From Isoetes taiwanensis (Eukaryota > Streptophyta > Lycopodiopsida > Isoetales > Isoetaceae), in assembly GCA_021234155.1 (NCBI GenBank), contig JAJEKV010000052.1, positions 4,943,606 through 5,007,605 of the forward strand: a DNA stretch of 64,000 nucleotides, read 5' to 3'. Below, one piece after another: positions 35,871 through 47,803 of the stretch (position 1 is its first letter; every line of letters begins with the position of its first letter). A program made the position numbers and the translations under genes. Below the pieces are notes generated by a model. It saw nothing but the letters and a program-made list of their open reading frames with translations. It did not search any database and was not told the DNA's origin.

Positions 35871-36695
35871 GTGGCTTGTGGACCAACATAGGGAGGAGCT
35901 CCTGTCTATTATAGAAAGATTATCAGAGAAGATCAATTTGCCACTTGATACTACCGAAAACTGTGTACCATCTTATACTTCATCACGTCGAACCGAGCAG
36001 AGCAGACAAACATTTCACCTGCAAAACTTGAAGCCTGGAAGATGTGGCAAGGCGGTCTATCATTTGCTGAAATTGCAGTATGTGCCTCTGCCTGGGGACG
36101 TACTTTGCATGTCAACCCTGGCACATAAGTTTAGGATTGTTTACAGTTTTCATTTTGGTGCTTGAGGCATGTCAAGGAAATGCTTTTCAAAGAATATGAT
36201 ATGTCGGAGTGAGACTCATTGATTCATTTTCTTGTACAAGTTTGCTAGCCATGCCAATAATGCATTTGCGCATCCTCTTTTCTCATAACCTCTGCATGCT
36301 TTGTGTTCACTAGGAATGTCTGTCAATTTCTATCCATTTATCCTAGGATTTGCTGATTGTATAGCATTGATTGCTGACTATCGATTTCAAGTTAGTGCTA
36401 TATAGCCAATAATGTCCCTTGCTTTTGATAAGCACAAATTTTTCTTTCTAAAGATAGTTCATCTTTTGTGTCACTAGAATCTACCAGAGAGGGCGAAGCC
36501 AATTAAGGAAGACACAGTCGTGGAGTACATTCTGGAGTGCATAAGAGCTGGATATGAAATAAACTGAGTACGCTTTTGTACGGAGACATGTTTTATTGGT
36601 GCTATTGCAGAAGCCATTGAGACAATAATTTTAAAGGTTCTATCCAAGGAAAGGTTAAAACCAATCAAAGACGAAGTTCCTGCATCTGCATCTGT
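35871..36695 (+). pseudogene. RecQ/WRN-type DNA helicase, C-terminal HTH region
   Basis: Exon A (35871-36079) follows acceptor TTGTTGCAG, encodes WLVDQHREELLSIIERLSEK, then shifts frame near 36005 to ISPAKLEAWKMWQGGLSFAE and ends at a GTATGT donor. Exon B (after CACTAG at 36477) encodes KPIKEDTVVEYILECIRAGY and, past an in-frame TGA (36565-36567) at the position usually Trp, FCTET...ERLKPIKDE, ending at donor GTAAGC. This order matches the helix-turn-helix (HTH_40-type) tail of plant RecQ-like helicases involved in DNA repair. The helicase core is absent. One frameshift and one TGG-to-TGA type change mark it as a pseudogene. Confidence 0.65.
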
Positions 36696-36845
36696 AAGCA
36701 CTATTATTATTCCTTTAACGTATCATTTGTCCTGGAAATTTTAAAAGCAGACCTTAATCCCAACCCAATTGCAGCTTACGAGTTACAAAGTACGAATTAT
36801 GTTTCCATATCCTATTTGTCATCAGGACTTCCTTCAATGGTGGTT

Positions 36846-37004
36846 AAAAAAAAAAAAAAAAAAGAAAACTCATTTACGACCCTGGCACTTTGCATGTCAA
36901 CACTGGCACATAAGTTTAGGACGTACTTTGCATGTCAACCTTGGCACATAAGTTTTATTTGAAAGGACGAGCAAAAGACAAAATTTATGTCCTTTCAAAT
37001 AAAA
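36846..37004. repeat. A-run, duplicated motif and perfect 16-bp hairpin
   Basis: An 18-A run is followed by two direct copies of ACTTTGCATGTCAAC...GGCACATAAG (36890 and 36924), also present at 36104 in the helicase pseudogene intron. TTTTATTTGAAAGGAC (36953-36968) is perfectly inverted at 36989-37004. This may be a small rearranged or retroposed insertion. Confidence 0.65.
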
Positions 37005-37009
37005 GATGA

Positions 37010-37680
37010 TGTAAAAAATGTGGAACTGCAAAATTCTGTACCCAAAGAATACAACAAATACTTGTTTGTGAGAAGTCTTTCTGGACTTATTTAGTTGATT
37101 AGCAGCATGATACCTCAGAGTTATCTCCTTTTGGCCTTTCTCTAAGGTGATTGCATCCACCTTTTAGTCTTGTGTTCCTATGGGAGCAACCTCTAGGTTG
37201 TGAATGCAGTCTAAAGTTGCAACTGTTAAAACCTGCTCATGTTTGGTGCATTCTGGAGCCTCTTAAGGCGAGAATGTGTTGTCAACGTTCTCTAACGAAG
37301 GTTACAACATATTCCAAACAATACTTTTACGTAAATGCATTAGAAACAGTTTGTCTATTAGTTTGTCTATTTCCTGCTTAGGTTTCTTCTTTCATAGAAT
37401 TATGTTTAGTTTTTGTCCTATACTGGTCATCACTATATTACTCTTTTACTGCAGATAAACCATGTGAACATACGAACTTATTTGTTACTTCAAAATCTTC
37501 GAGTGCCTATATCAAGCATGAACCTTCGTCCATCTTAACTAGAGTATGCACTTAGACTATTTTTGCAATCTAAACCTTCAAAGTGTCAACATGGAAAGTC
37601 CTACTGCACTGTACATTGCAATTTCAATGCATTGTGTACGACAAAGCTAAGTGCACTCATCAACCTGCAAGAAAAAAACA
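37010..37680. other. Intergenic, no gene supported
   Basis: No motif-bearing frame or RNA gene seen. Confidence 0.4.
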
Positions 37681-37689
37681 AAAAACAAA

Positions 37690-38005
37690 AAACAAAATTA
37701 AAAAGACATTACATAAACATTTACAACACCACCAAAGAGAGCTACAATTTCATATCCTGGCCTTTCAAAACTAGGAAATACTGCTACCTTAAACGCAAGG
37801 GCAACATCTAAACTATCCAAACAAGATATGCTATTTCTATCATGGACAATAAATTTCAATACAATTTTGCCCTAATTAAGCTTCCAAATGGTTTGGAAAA
37901 AAACGTAAAATACAATTCAAATATCTTTTGGTATCCAATTACCTTGCCCTAATTTTCCTGTGCCTTTATTTTCTAAAGCCTCTGGCGTGCCTTTTTGCTA
38001 GTTCT
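37690..38005. repeat. Dispersed repeat, copy 2
   Basis: Second copy of the repeat at 33050-33345, same orientation, 4.6 kb away. It contains an additional block (37890-37915) and ends at TTTTTGCTAGTTC, where the polypyrimidine tract begins. Confidence 0.8.
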
Positions 38006-38125
38006 TTTTTCTTTTTTCTTTTTTCTTTTTTCTTTTTTCTTTTTTCTTTTTTCTTTTTTCTTTTTTCTTTTTTCTTTTTTCTTTTTTCTTTTTTCTTTTT
38101 TCTTTTTTCTTTTTTCTTTTCTTTT

Positions 38126-38165
<40 letters not shown>

Positions 38166-38391
38166 CTTTTTTCTTTTTTCTTTTTTCTTTTTTCTTTTTT
38201 CTTTTTTTTTCTTTTTTCCTTTTTCCTTTTTCTTTTTTCCTTTGTCTTTTTTCTTTTGTCTTTTCTCTTTTCTCTTTTCTCTTTTCTCTTTTCTCTTTTC
38301 TCTTTTCTCTTTTCTCTTTTCTCTTTTCTCTTTTCTCTTTTTTCTTTTTTCTTTTTTCTTTTTTATTTTTTCTTTTTTATTTTTTATTTTT

Positions 38392-38474
<83 letters not shown>

Positions 38475-38495
38475 CTTTTTTCTTTTGGTGCCTAG
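38005..38495 (+). repeat. Long polypyrimidine tract with 81-T homopolymer
   Basis: (CTTTTTT)n, a T38 run (38128-38165), (CTTTTTT)n again, (CTCTTTT)n, then TTTTTTA/C units and an uninterrupted run of 81 T (38394-38474). All-frame open reading here is an artefact of composition. Confidence 0.9.
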
Positions 38496-38752
38496 ACCAA
38501 TTTGCCATTAATTACCTTAAACAATTAGAAAGGGGCGCTATGGGATTATTTAAATTCCAAACCCCAAATAACCACTCAACATAACAAAACATAAACATTG
38601 GAAAAATCAGGGTTTTGGTATGAAACCCTAAATGTCCTTTTGGGTATATATACTCTTCTGCTTTTACTTGAAGTGATAACAAGCTTACTCAGGTGATTTT
38701 TCACACTTTTCATCATATTAAATAGCTTCTGCTTGCATCTTGCATAATTCGA

Positions 38753-39934
38753 TGGCACCTACAGAATTTGTTCAATGGTATGGCAACTCAGAGCATATCA
38801 GAGAAGCACCAATTGATGAGGTATTTCAAGTCTTACAACATAGCTTTGATCTTTAGGAGACAACATCAAAGATGCCTTATTATCAAGATATTCTTGATCG
38901 ATATAATCAAGAGCTCCAGGGCCAGAAAATAAGACTTCAAGGACAAATCGGAACATGGATCTTTCTTAAAAGCTATCACGACAGTACCGAGCCATACATC
39001 AGGGAAAACAATTAGAAAAAGGACTGAAAGAATGCCCAGATACATGACATATAAGGCTCAAGGGCACATATATTTATCAGCACAAGCAGCCTTAGCAACC
39101 TTCTTGCATTATCAGGCAATAAACAGGACAGGAAAACCGTCAGTGCGACTATTTGATCTCACACCATTGAATATGAGGGCAGCTAGGCCATATTTAAAAG
39201 AACTGGACATAAAGTTCAGTCTTCTAGAGGGGCCACCGGCAGTACATCAAGAAAGAGAAGAGGATTATAAGGAGAAAGTCTATGGCTTCGAAAATGAACC
39301 CAGATTAGCCAAGCAGTTGGAGAAGTACATCGAGACCACAGAGGACCTCCCAAGAAAGGCAACAGCTCTACTAGTTGGAATCACATCTCTTATGCCAATT
39401 ATTATCGAAGGGGAGGAGTATCTTTTCGCAGATGATATCTTACACCTACCATACTGCATTGATCAAGGCATACGCTTGGATGAACTCCTAGCTATCATCA
39501 TTGATGCTTATAGAGATGACTTCATCGATTATTCCGAGTAGGAACTTCCAAGAGAGATAGCTAAAAAGGAGATCTACACCACCCAGAACATCACCGATAT
39601 ACAAGCATATGATTTTAACAGGCATAGGATGCAGCACCAAGATCTTCCAGATGAGGACGAGTTTCAGGCAATTCAAGCAAGATTGTTTAAGAGTGGGAGC
39701 ACGGCCAGACCCAAACAAGCCACATCATCATGGGGCCAAACCCTGAGGGACAGTCATATTAACCTTGATAGTGCCATCTCAATGAAAAAGGATCATGATG
39801 ACTTGCTGGCGATAGAAATACAGGGTCAGGCAGCCATGAGGAAAGGGTCCGGATCCGCAGTCAGCATGGGAAAATCTTTATGCTACTATCTCCCTTTGCT
39901 CACTCAAGTTCATATGGTAGTTTTCCACAAATAG
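38753..39934 (+). pseudogene. Retroelement gag-like or unknown ORF with stops
   Basis: The frame beginning MAPTEFVQWYGNSEH (38753) has early stops, then runs from 39032 to TAG 39539-39541 (MPRYMTYKAQGH, VRLFDLTPLNMRAARPYL, a Glu-rich helical part) and continues in the same frame from 39542 to 39934 (QAIQARLFKSG). A TATA-like GGTATATATAC lies about 110 bases upstream. No family is recognised; its place directly before a gypsy-type gag suggests it is the 5' part of the same element. Confidence 0.35.
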
Positions 39935-40008
39935 TTTAACCACAGAGGAGCAGAGGCAGTTTACTTGCTATCAGCACTCTCCGGTATTGGGACTCATTTC
40001 AACCTTTG

Positions 40009-40036
40009 TTTTTTTTTTTTTTTTTTTTTTTTTTTT
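40009..40036 (+). repeat. T28 run
   Basis: Homopolymer that could mark the tail of a minus-strand retroposed sequence, though no body is recognised. Confidence 0.8.
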
Positions 40037-40157
40037 GGCGGGATAAAACATTTCAAACTTTGTAAGAACATTGACTATATAATTCTAATTAGGAGATCTG
40101 TGGCCTTGCATTACCTTGATTTTGCTCGGGGATACCTTCGGGACCCTTAGCAGTAAT

Positions 40158-40290
40158 GGCTCGACATGACACATGCTACGAAAGACACTCGACATGGAAC
40201 ATGCTACGAAACACTCGACATGGCCATGGAACATGCTACGAAACACTCGACATGGAACATGCTATGAATCACTTGACATGGCCATGGCCT
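40158..40290. repeat. Short tandem array around ACATGCTACGAAACACTCG
   Basis: Four degenerate copies of a 26-32-base unit, alternating with and without an extra CCATGG. The unit contains CGACATGG and AACATGCTACGAAACAC. Confidence 0.8.
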
Positions 40291-40525
40291 CAAACTCAAA
40301 GACATTAAGGAGCACTTCAAACCCAAATGTCGACGTCAACATTAGAACCCAAGGGCCTACAAAGTTTAGGTATACCTTAAAATTGTGATCTTGAACTTAA
40401 ACTTTGAGATCAAATATGTAACTTTCTTATTATGAATATAAGTATTTTTGCTATGAGTTCTTCAAAGAGTAAGATAAATACCATAGCAATAACATCTTAG
40501 TAACCATAGTGCATAACGGACATTC

Positions 40526-42030
40526 TTGATTAATATTTGCAGCCAGGAACTTCACAACTCCTCCACAGAATCAAGAAAGTCAAGGCCAAGCCTCGAATTG
40601 AGCACCACAAAACTTATTCGGCCGAGAAGCACAGGAAGTCGAGATGACATCAGCCGAAATAAACAGGTGTCTAGTGGAAATGGGCAGGCAGATGCACGAC
40701 TTAATATAGATTGTCATCCCACTCATTCGAGGGGAGGAGTATGGGCCACAACAACCACCTCTTCAGGAAGAGGAACACCAACTCAGCAATCAACCAGAAC
40801 AACAACCTGCCCCACAGTCATCCGGACCAACAAGAGAAAGAGAAGTACCAGAAGATATCAAACCACTTCGAGTTCAAGCTCAGATGGTAGCTCAAATAAT
40901 AGCTCAGATAGTGACTCTGACAGTAGCTCAGACAGCTCATATAGTAGGCACAAGCACCGCAGAGCAGAGGATTATCAAAAGAAAATAGACAATGGAATGA
41001 GCAATGTCTGGAAAACACGCAAGCTCGGACCATTTTCAGAGAAAGACAGATCGGGCATGGAAGCAGAAGCCTGGCTAGATGTGATGGAAGAATTTGGCAA
41101 TTCATATGGCATGAAGAACAAAGATATTGGCAAGGTAGCAACTGCCAACTTGATAGGACTGGCGCGCATATGGTGGAAGGGGTACGCAAAGTCAAATAGG
41201 CTAAGGAGAAACAATTGTAGATTCAAAAAACTTCAGCAAGGCTTTCCGTAAACATTACGTGCCACGCTCATATACTAGCTGTCAGATACAACAATTCTAC
41301 CGCCTAGATCAAGGGAATCTGTCTGTATTTAAATACACAAAGGAGTTTATGAGGCTAAGGTTCAACGTACCTAGGATATCAGAAAGGCAAACAGTGGATG
41401 GTCATATAGAGGGGCTTAATAGCAATAACAAAAGATTAGTCCGTGCAATAAACCCCAGGACAGTAGGAGAAAGTAGAAGATAAGGCTTTGAGCCTACAGG
41501 ACACACTGCAAAACCCAATGCAGAGACAGTCGTATTACGACCAGTGTTAGGCAAAGTTTTTAAACCCAATCGGAAATTTTCCTGCTCTTTCATCGAATAG
41601 CCGGATATTTTCAGTTCCCAATCGGAAATTTGTATTACTGTCATACAAATATACATAAAAATCTACCGGAATTTTTCCTGCAATGAGCTAACTCAACCGG
41701 AAATTCTTAGTTTCAATCGGAACAACCCTTCTCTACCCCGGAATTTGCCCAACAGTGATTACGACAAAGGAAAAGCAACGATAGCTTCAACCAAAAAGCG
41801 CCAATCCCAGCACATAGAAGAGCACAACGATACCAGGGTAAAAATGACAAAAGGACACCCTTTAAGGAACCTTATACAGCAGGTCCCTCGGCGGGCAAGT
41901 CTGTGAAGCAATTTTTGAACAACATACCTAAGGAAAAAAGGGACGAATGTATAAAGAAAAAGTTGTGTTTCGGGTGTTTTCATCCAGGACATCGCATGAA
42001 ACTCAATTACATATGTTTAGATAAAGATGT
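40526..42030 (+). pseudogene. Ty3/gypsy gag with zinc knuckle remnant
   Basis: A Ser/Asp-rich linker leads to a capsid core: AEAWLDVMEEFGNSYGMKNK, ARIWWKGYAKSNRL, then after a frame change (near 41205) FYRLDQGNLSVFKYTKEFM and LRFNVP, the usual retrotransposon gag order. A knuckle-like CFGCFHPGH...C follows at about 41965-42013, with H-to-C spacing longer than the standard CCHC. A 216-bp MITE interrupts the frame. No protease or polymerase is seen downstream. Confidence 0.65.
41542..41757. mobile_element. hAT-type MITE, 216 bp, with perfect 8-bp target duplication
   Basis: Begins CAGTGTTAGGCAAAG and ends (opposite strand) CACTGTTGGGCAAATT, typical hAT-like termini. ATTACGAC occurs on both sides (41534-41541 and 41758-41765). 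The interior has repeated CGGAAATT blocks in both orientations and no coding capacity. It sits inside the decayed gag frame, so it inserted after that element. Confidence 0.9.
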
Positions 42031-42213
42031 AAACCCTTTGGAATCAAATTAAGTAAAATTCACTCTAGTAAAATATGCAATTTGATAACACCGTTCACAT
42101 CTATTGTTTCACATTTATTTCGTGCTCCACTATATAGAATAATGTTTTGTAATTGAACGTTTGGTTTCTTCTAGGCTTTGGAAATGCTTCTCACCAATGA
42201 ACAACCTTATCAT

Positions 42214-44110
42214 CTAGTAACTGGATGTTGGATCAACGCTAGTTGAATAGCTCGTTGAGCTGGACCCAACTGCTATCAATCGTTCTAAGCATGTTTCCAA
42301 GGTTGTTGCAATATATGTCATTGTGGGGCGGTCTCTTCCTGTTGGGAGAATACATTGCAAGCCCAAATGTAATGTCTCAATTATGGGAGCCACATCACGA
42401 GATGGCTCCAAAGATGGATCTAGAGCATGATGAAGCTTATTATCCTTGACAAGGCTGGATACCCACGCACCGACACCCTGAGCACCATTCTCTTCGTGAC
42501 TAAAAGCTTTTCTACCAGTGACAAGTTCTAAGATCACAATGCCAAAGCTGTAGACGTCGCTCTTCATTGTGAGTTGCAATGTGCAAAAATACTCAGGATC
42601 TAGGTAGCCAGGTGTGCCCACCACAGTCATATTGCTAACATGGGTGTCACCATTAGTAGGTCCAAACATTGAGAGTCCAAAATCAGCAACGTGTGCATCC
42701 CACTCCTTGTCCAACAGAATGTTTGCAGTCTTCACATCCCTGTGTATGATACTAGGACTAGCGTAGGCATGCAAGTATTCTAACCCCCTTGCAGCCTGTG
42801 CCGCAATCTTGATCCTTCTCTCCCAATCCAGCTCACTGGACTTCTTCATAAAAAGGCAATCAAATAATGAGCCATTCTCCATGAACTCAAAAACTAGCAC
42901 TTTATCTTGCTTGCAAAATCCAATTAAGTTTACTAGATAAGCATGGTGTAACCTTGCTAAAAGTTTGAGCTCCTGGTCGAAGGATTTGGACCTACTCCTT
43001 TGTATACCACACCAAAAGTCCCTTTGCCTAGAAACATGGTGGAGCTATAGCCTCTGGTTGCAGTACTAAGCTCCACGTTGCTGAATTCTTCAATCCTTTG
43101 TACTGGTGTATCCTCCCAAGGGCTGGATGATTGAATGGCTTTTCTAGCAAGGCATATTTTACAATATAAACATACAAGAGAAATTATAGCGGCAATGCTT
43201 ACCGAAATTGCAACAGCGACGGCAAGGAGAGGGAACGTTTTTTTCTTTTCTGATCTTTTCGTTTCTGATGGCGATGATTTTTGAGGAGGAGGAAGACTAT
43301 TTGATGATGCCGCTGCAGCACATGTTCTATCCTTGTTAGCTCCGCAAGGAGAAGCTTCAACGGATCCGTTTGAGCAGCGAGAGCAGTCCACACAAACTTT
43401 GTCATCAGAATTTGGGCAAGGAATGATACCCAAGCTGCTAGAATTCATCTCGTATTGATCCGCATCACATTTAGACTGGCAAGGCGCTACACTAATGTTG
43501 CGGATATAATTTTGACCGAATTCTTCCCAGCCCCAGCAATAACTTAACATGGGTTCATCCAGCCTCACACCGCATGTGAAAGTATCTCCTGCAGATATGG
43601 CCGAAAATTTTATTCCGGCTCCAACGTTAAGCTGGCCATATGTATTATCACCCCAACAAACGGCTTCGTGGGTATCTTCTCTAATGCCACAAGTATGCGC
43701 TCCACCAGCCGTGAGGGCAGAGAAATTATACTGGCTAGGAGGTTCGCATTGCTTAAAGTCATTCATACCCCAGCACAGAGTTTTCCGTGTAACTTTCTCG
43801 ATTCCACATATATGGTTCAGGCCTGCAGAAATGACGCTATATTGCTTGCCAGGATCTGGTAAGACTCTGACTCACAAATGTGATGCTTCTTCCCCAGCAA
43901 ACTGCGGAGCTGCTGCTCTTAACTAAGCCACAGGTGTAGAAATGACCTGCAGTAATGTATGTGAATGATGTGTCTTTTGGAGGTTGGCTCGTCTTGGAGA
44001 TTCGCATACAACAACTGATAATGGCCCCATTCACGTTGTCGATCGTGGAGGCCAAAGGCCTAAAAATTAACGGCGGACATGCGCAAACGGGTTCGGTTTT
44101 TGTTTGGAGG
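42214..44110 (-). pseudogene. CRINKLY4-like receptor kinase, broken
   Basis: Minus strand. Ectodomain with RCC1-like CR4 repeats: FTYITAGHFYTCGL, a frameshift near 43860, then VISAGLNHICGI, ALTAGGAHTCGI, AISAGDTFTCGV. Next is a Cys-rich TNFR-like module, a Ser/Pro stretch and a transmembrane helix (LLAVAVAISVSIAAIISLVC). The kinase begins GKGTFGVVYKG, but the glycine loop is followed at once by SKSFDQELKLLARLHH in another frame: the segment with the conserved VAVK lysine is missing. The remaining lobe is good (HRDVKTANILLD, DFGLS, GTPGYLDPEY, SDVYSFGIV). CR4-family receptors control epidermal and meristem cell patterning. No introns, as in the family. Two frameshifts and loss of the lysine segment make this a pseudogene. 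Confidence 0.85.
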
Positions 44111-44463
44111 GAAAATCTTACGTGGACAACAATTACATAAAACGTAAAAACAACTTAGGTTGCATTTTGGCGTCGGCACAGTTCCTGCCGCAATGCAAGG
44201 GAAGTTCCCATTCTTGTATACGTAACCTTCAGCACCCACCGATTCCTTTAGATTACAGCCTTTTTTATTTTCAGGTAATTTTGGGGCTCTTTTTCTGGCG
44301 GAGCTGTGGCGGCGCCACCAACAGGGTTTCTTTGCATTCCTCTGTTCCTCTGTTTCTTTGCATTCTTTGGATTTGGGGCCCACGATAATTCCAGCGCTGC
44401 CCTGTGCAACATATGCCTCCAGATCTGCACCTGCCGTAGATCTGTGCAACGGCCAAGCATCTG

Positions 44464-44600
44464 CCATAGCGACCTGAGTCTGGAAGCTCCCTATTGACCA
44501 TTGTAGCGACCTCCACTTAGCGACCATAGCGACCTAAGTCTGGAAGCTCCATAGCGACCATAGCGACCTGAGTCTGGAAGCATCTGCCATAGCGACCTCC
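44464..44600. repeat. Short repeats of CATAGCGACCTGAGTCTGGA
   Basis: Three close copies of CATAGCGACCT(G/A)AGTCTGGAAGC are mixed with shorter TAGCGACCTCCA units. Confidence 0.75.
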
Positions 44601-44623
44601 ATTTAGCACTAGTGCTTTACCCA

Positions 44624-44893
44624 CAGGACCGCACTCCATAATCCTGAACAATCCACAGGAAACTCTTCATCTTTGTATTCTCTGAGCCAGTGGTCGAGTG
44701 ATTAGCCCTTCGGACTAGGGCTTCACGGCGCTCCGCATCTCGAAACTCCGGTTTGGTTTTGTGCTCTTGCTTCTGGAGCATCTTCCTCTGTTCTCGATTG
44801 ATTTCGTCAAGTAGTGGCTGCACCAACTGGCTCTGCATCTGTATGGGCAAAATGGTTTGTGATCGAGTCCTCATTCCCGCACCTTCCGCCATG
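44624..44893 (-). CDS. Possible exon, basic N-terminus, unknown
   Basis: An ATG at 44893 opens MAEGAGMRTRSQTILP and a helical Gln/Glu/Lys-rich stretch; the frame approaches a donor-like TGG|GTAAAG near 44626. The start resembles some retrotransposon gag N-termini (TRSQ). No partner exon identified. Confidence 0.2.
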
Positions 44894-44998
44894 TTGAGGA
44901 TCAACCATGCCATTTAGTTTTTATGACTTGTTTATACATGCATAACCGAGTGTTGTATGTTTCGTTTGCTAAGTAAGTAGGCTTTTCCTGTTTTACAG

Positions 44999-46716
44999 AT
45001 CTGGTAACTCAGCAAATACAAGATCATAGGGAAGCTCAAGCCCTAGAAAGAAAGAAATTGGCAAAGCACAGAAAGAAAGCCTTGGGGAGGCCGTTAGAGT
45101 ATACGTCCATAGTAGTAGATGGAATGGATCATAAGAAAACGTCCCTTCCACATTTTGTTAATGTTCCTAAAGACTTACCCGAAGCTGACTTTCTGAAAAT
45201 ACATTTGGTTGGTGCTATGGTATTCAATGGAGCTGTGGATTGCCAAGTCTATTTGACGTTTTCAAACATACACGATGATCCTAATCTTACAGTTATGATT
45301 ATTCACAAGGTTCTCCTATCAAAAGAGAAGTTGCCTCATGTTCTTTATGTACAACTAGACAACACAACTAGGAAGAACAAAAAACTAGGTGTTCTTTGCT
45401 TATTGTGCAATGCTGGTTGACTTAGGTGTCTTCAGAAAAGTTAAGGTTGGTTTTCTGTTCATTGGTCACACACATGTTCAGATTGATCAAATGTTTAACG
45501 AGATGAAGAAAAGAAAATGCATATTCTATGTATTCTTTATGTGTTGTGATTGACCAAGCTACACTCCAAAGTCTATTGTTGAAGTGATTAAGAAAACTTT
45601 TGATTTTTGGGAATTTTTCAAAAGAAATCTAGTAACGGATCAGCTATTAATCAGTTAAATAACTTGACGTTCTAGCATCACGTGAAGTTTTTCAAGAATG
45701 CAAGCATTAGATGCGTATAGAGAAAGTACTTTCTTTCTTCTAAAGAGTGGCTCTCTAAAGAACCTTTGCATTATCTTAAGTACATCCCTGAAGTTGATCA
45801 AATGATACACGCTTTTCAACGGCCATTAAGAAGCTCTATAGACTTCACTGATAAGAATAAGGCTAAAAATCGTATTGGCATTCAAGTACCTTAAGGAAGA
45901 AAATAAGTCCTGGTGGGAAATGTTCTTTGCTGACATAGCTGCAGATTGTTATGTCATCTACGGACGACGATAAGAATAGACCTTTGAGTGAAAGCATGCT
46001 GCGATGTACCACTTTTGGAACCCTCAAAGGTACCTTCACTGGGTACTTTTAAAACTTGTACTTTCTGTTTTTTTTTCCCGTTAAGGTAAATAACATGTCA
46101 ATCTATAGTATTAAAAGATATCAAAACTATTAGAGACTAAAATTAATGAATCAACTCGCAAACTTATTGTTTATTGAGACATTATGCAAGTTCCTAGTGC
46201 TGGGTACTTTTTTGGGTAGTTTCGCACTCCCTAAAAAGAACTTTAGATGGTACACTGTAGCATGCTTCCACCCGTTTCTGGATTGCAACGGGTTAAGGAT
46301 ATCGTTTTAATAGATAATGTCCCCTCTACTGTGAATGTTCATTGGTATGTTACCAAAACAGATAATTCTTACAATATGATCCCATTGTTATCCCTTTTAA
46401 GAAGGGAAAAAAGACTACGAACAAGAATCACGTGGACACTATATACCTTAGTGAAACTCAGGTCCTGGCTTATGACTTTACTCTTAAGATCAATAATAAG
46501 CTATGCCAGAAAATAGTGGACTTGCTAAAGTCTGTATGCGAGGAAAGCTCTGATGAGGACAATGCTGAGGGTGATGCTGTTGGAGATTATAGTTCTTCGA
46601 GCTCCTCAACTGATAATGAAGATTCTGACACAAGCAGAAATGACGCTGAGGACATTGATGAGTATGAAGACAGCCTAGATCCAGTGCTTCTTCGTGGCCG
46701 TAAAATTCTTCTGTAG
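44999..46716 (+). pseudogene. Transposon protein of the GHTHxxID family, decayed
   Basis: Following acceptor TTTTACAG, the frame reads GRPLEYTSIVVDGMDHKKTS and LPHVLYVQLDNTTRKNKK, then after one frameshift (about 45390) VDLGVFRKVKVGFLFIGHTH with QIDQMF. The order V-D-G-M-D, QLDN and GHTHxxIDQMF is that of a widespread transposon-associated protein family (I believe DUF7869; name from memory). Later blocks (46247-46716) end in a Ser/Asp/Glu-rich tail (CEESSDEDNAEGD). Many stops between 45540 and 46240 show decay. Confidence 0.55.
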
Positions 46717-46719
46717 TAT

Positions 46720-47125
46720 TTCATCCTTAAAGGCATCATTTTGTTGTCCCGATGTAATTTTGTAAAACTAAAATGCTACACGCGCATAGACCCTCAACAA
46801 AAGGCAAGTTTTGTAATGTAACTTCTCTATGCACCTATAGGCTCAATATATTTTTAAATCTCTTGTCTTTCTGTCTATCGATGTTTTTTGTTATATCGTT
46901 GGGCCTCAATTAGAATAGTTTGTTATTTTTTTTTATTTTTGACCTATTTACATTTTGCTTAATTTTTTTAATTTGTTCCATTATTTTTAGGCCCGAAAAT
47001 GGCACCTCAATTTTATATTTTGACCCCTTTTAAGCAGAGTTTCTTTAAAGTTGGAATTCTGAAGACAAGTTGGAATAATTTTTATATAGTATACCTTGGA
47101 GGGTTATGTATACCTCAATACTTAT
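46720..47125. other. Intergenic, AT-rich
   Basis: No gene or structured repeat seen. Confidence 0.4.
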
Positions 47126-47130
47126 AGTAT

Positions 47131-47400
47131 GGTTATGTGTATTACAAAAGGTTATGTATACCTGTTGCATACTAGTACACCTCAATACATATAGTATGGT
47201 TATGTGTATTACAAAAGGTTATGTATACCTGTCGTATACTAACACAACCAGATTACAATAAGATAACAAATACTATTATTCTTCTACTATTACTTATAGT
47301 ACGGTTATGTGTATTACAAAAGGTTATGTATACCTGTTGTATACTAACACAACCAGATTACAATAAGATAACAAGTACTATTATTCTTCTACTATATACG
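47131..47400. repeat. Tandem repeats with GGTTATGTGTATTACAAAAG
   Basis: The unit beginning GGTTATGTGTATTACAAAAG and continuing to TATACCTGT occurs at 47131, 47198 and 47303. The last two are followed by matching blocks (AACACAACCAGATTACAATA). Periods are 67 and 105 bp. Confidence 0.85.
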
Positions 47401-47803
47401 AATGATCGAACTAGCGAGAAGGCGCTCGGAGATCCTTTCGATCATGAACATTTGATACTCCCTATTCCACGGGAGATGGATGATAACATCGGCGGGATCG
47501 GGATAATGGCGAGGATTGAGAGCAACATGGTGAGCCGGTCTTCAAGCGGTATATCTGCATTTCAGCGGCACGCTTGAAGTCCTCATGATTCATCTTGCAA
47601 GTGATAGAATCACGTTCAAGACCGTAATCGTCATAGCTAGGCGGAGGAGGCCAATGTTCTTTGCACTTTCGACAATTTGATGTATATTTATACCCACCAA
47701 AATTATTGATGGTATATACCCACCAAAATTATTGATGGTATATACATAGAAATTATTGGATCATATACATACTTGTATGGTACTCGTATAATGGCTCCAT
47801 ACA

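Noticed and set aside
37928-38584. 218-codon Phe-rich frame
   Set aside because: Same cause: homopyrimidine tract.
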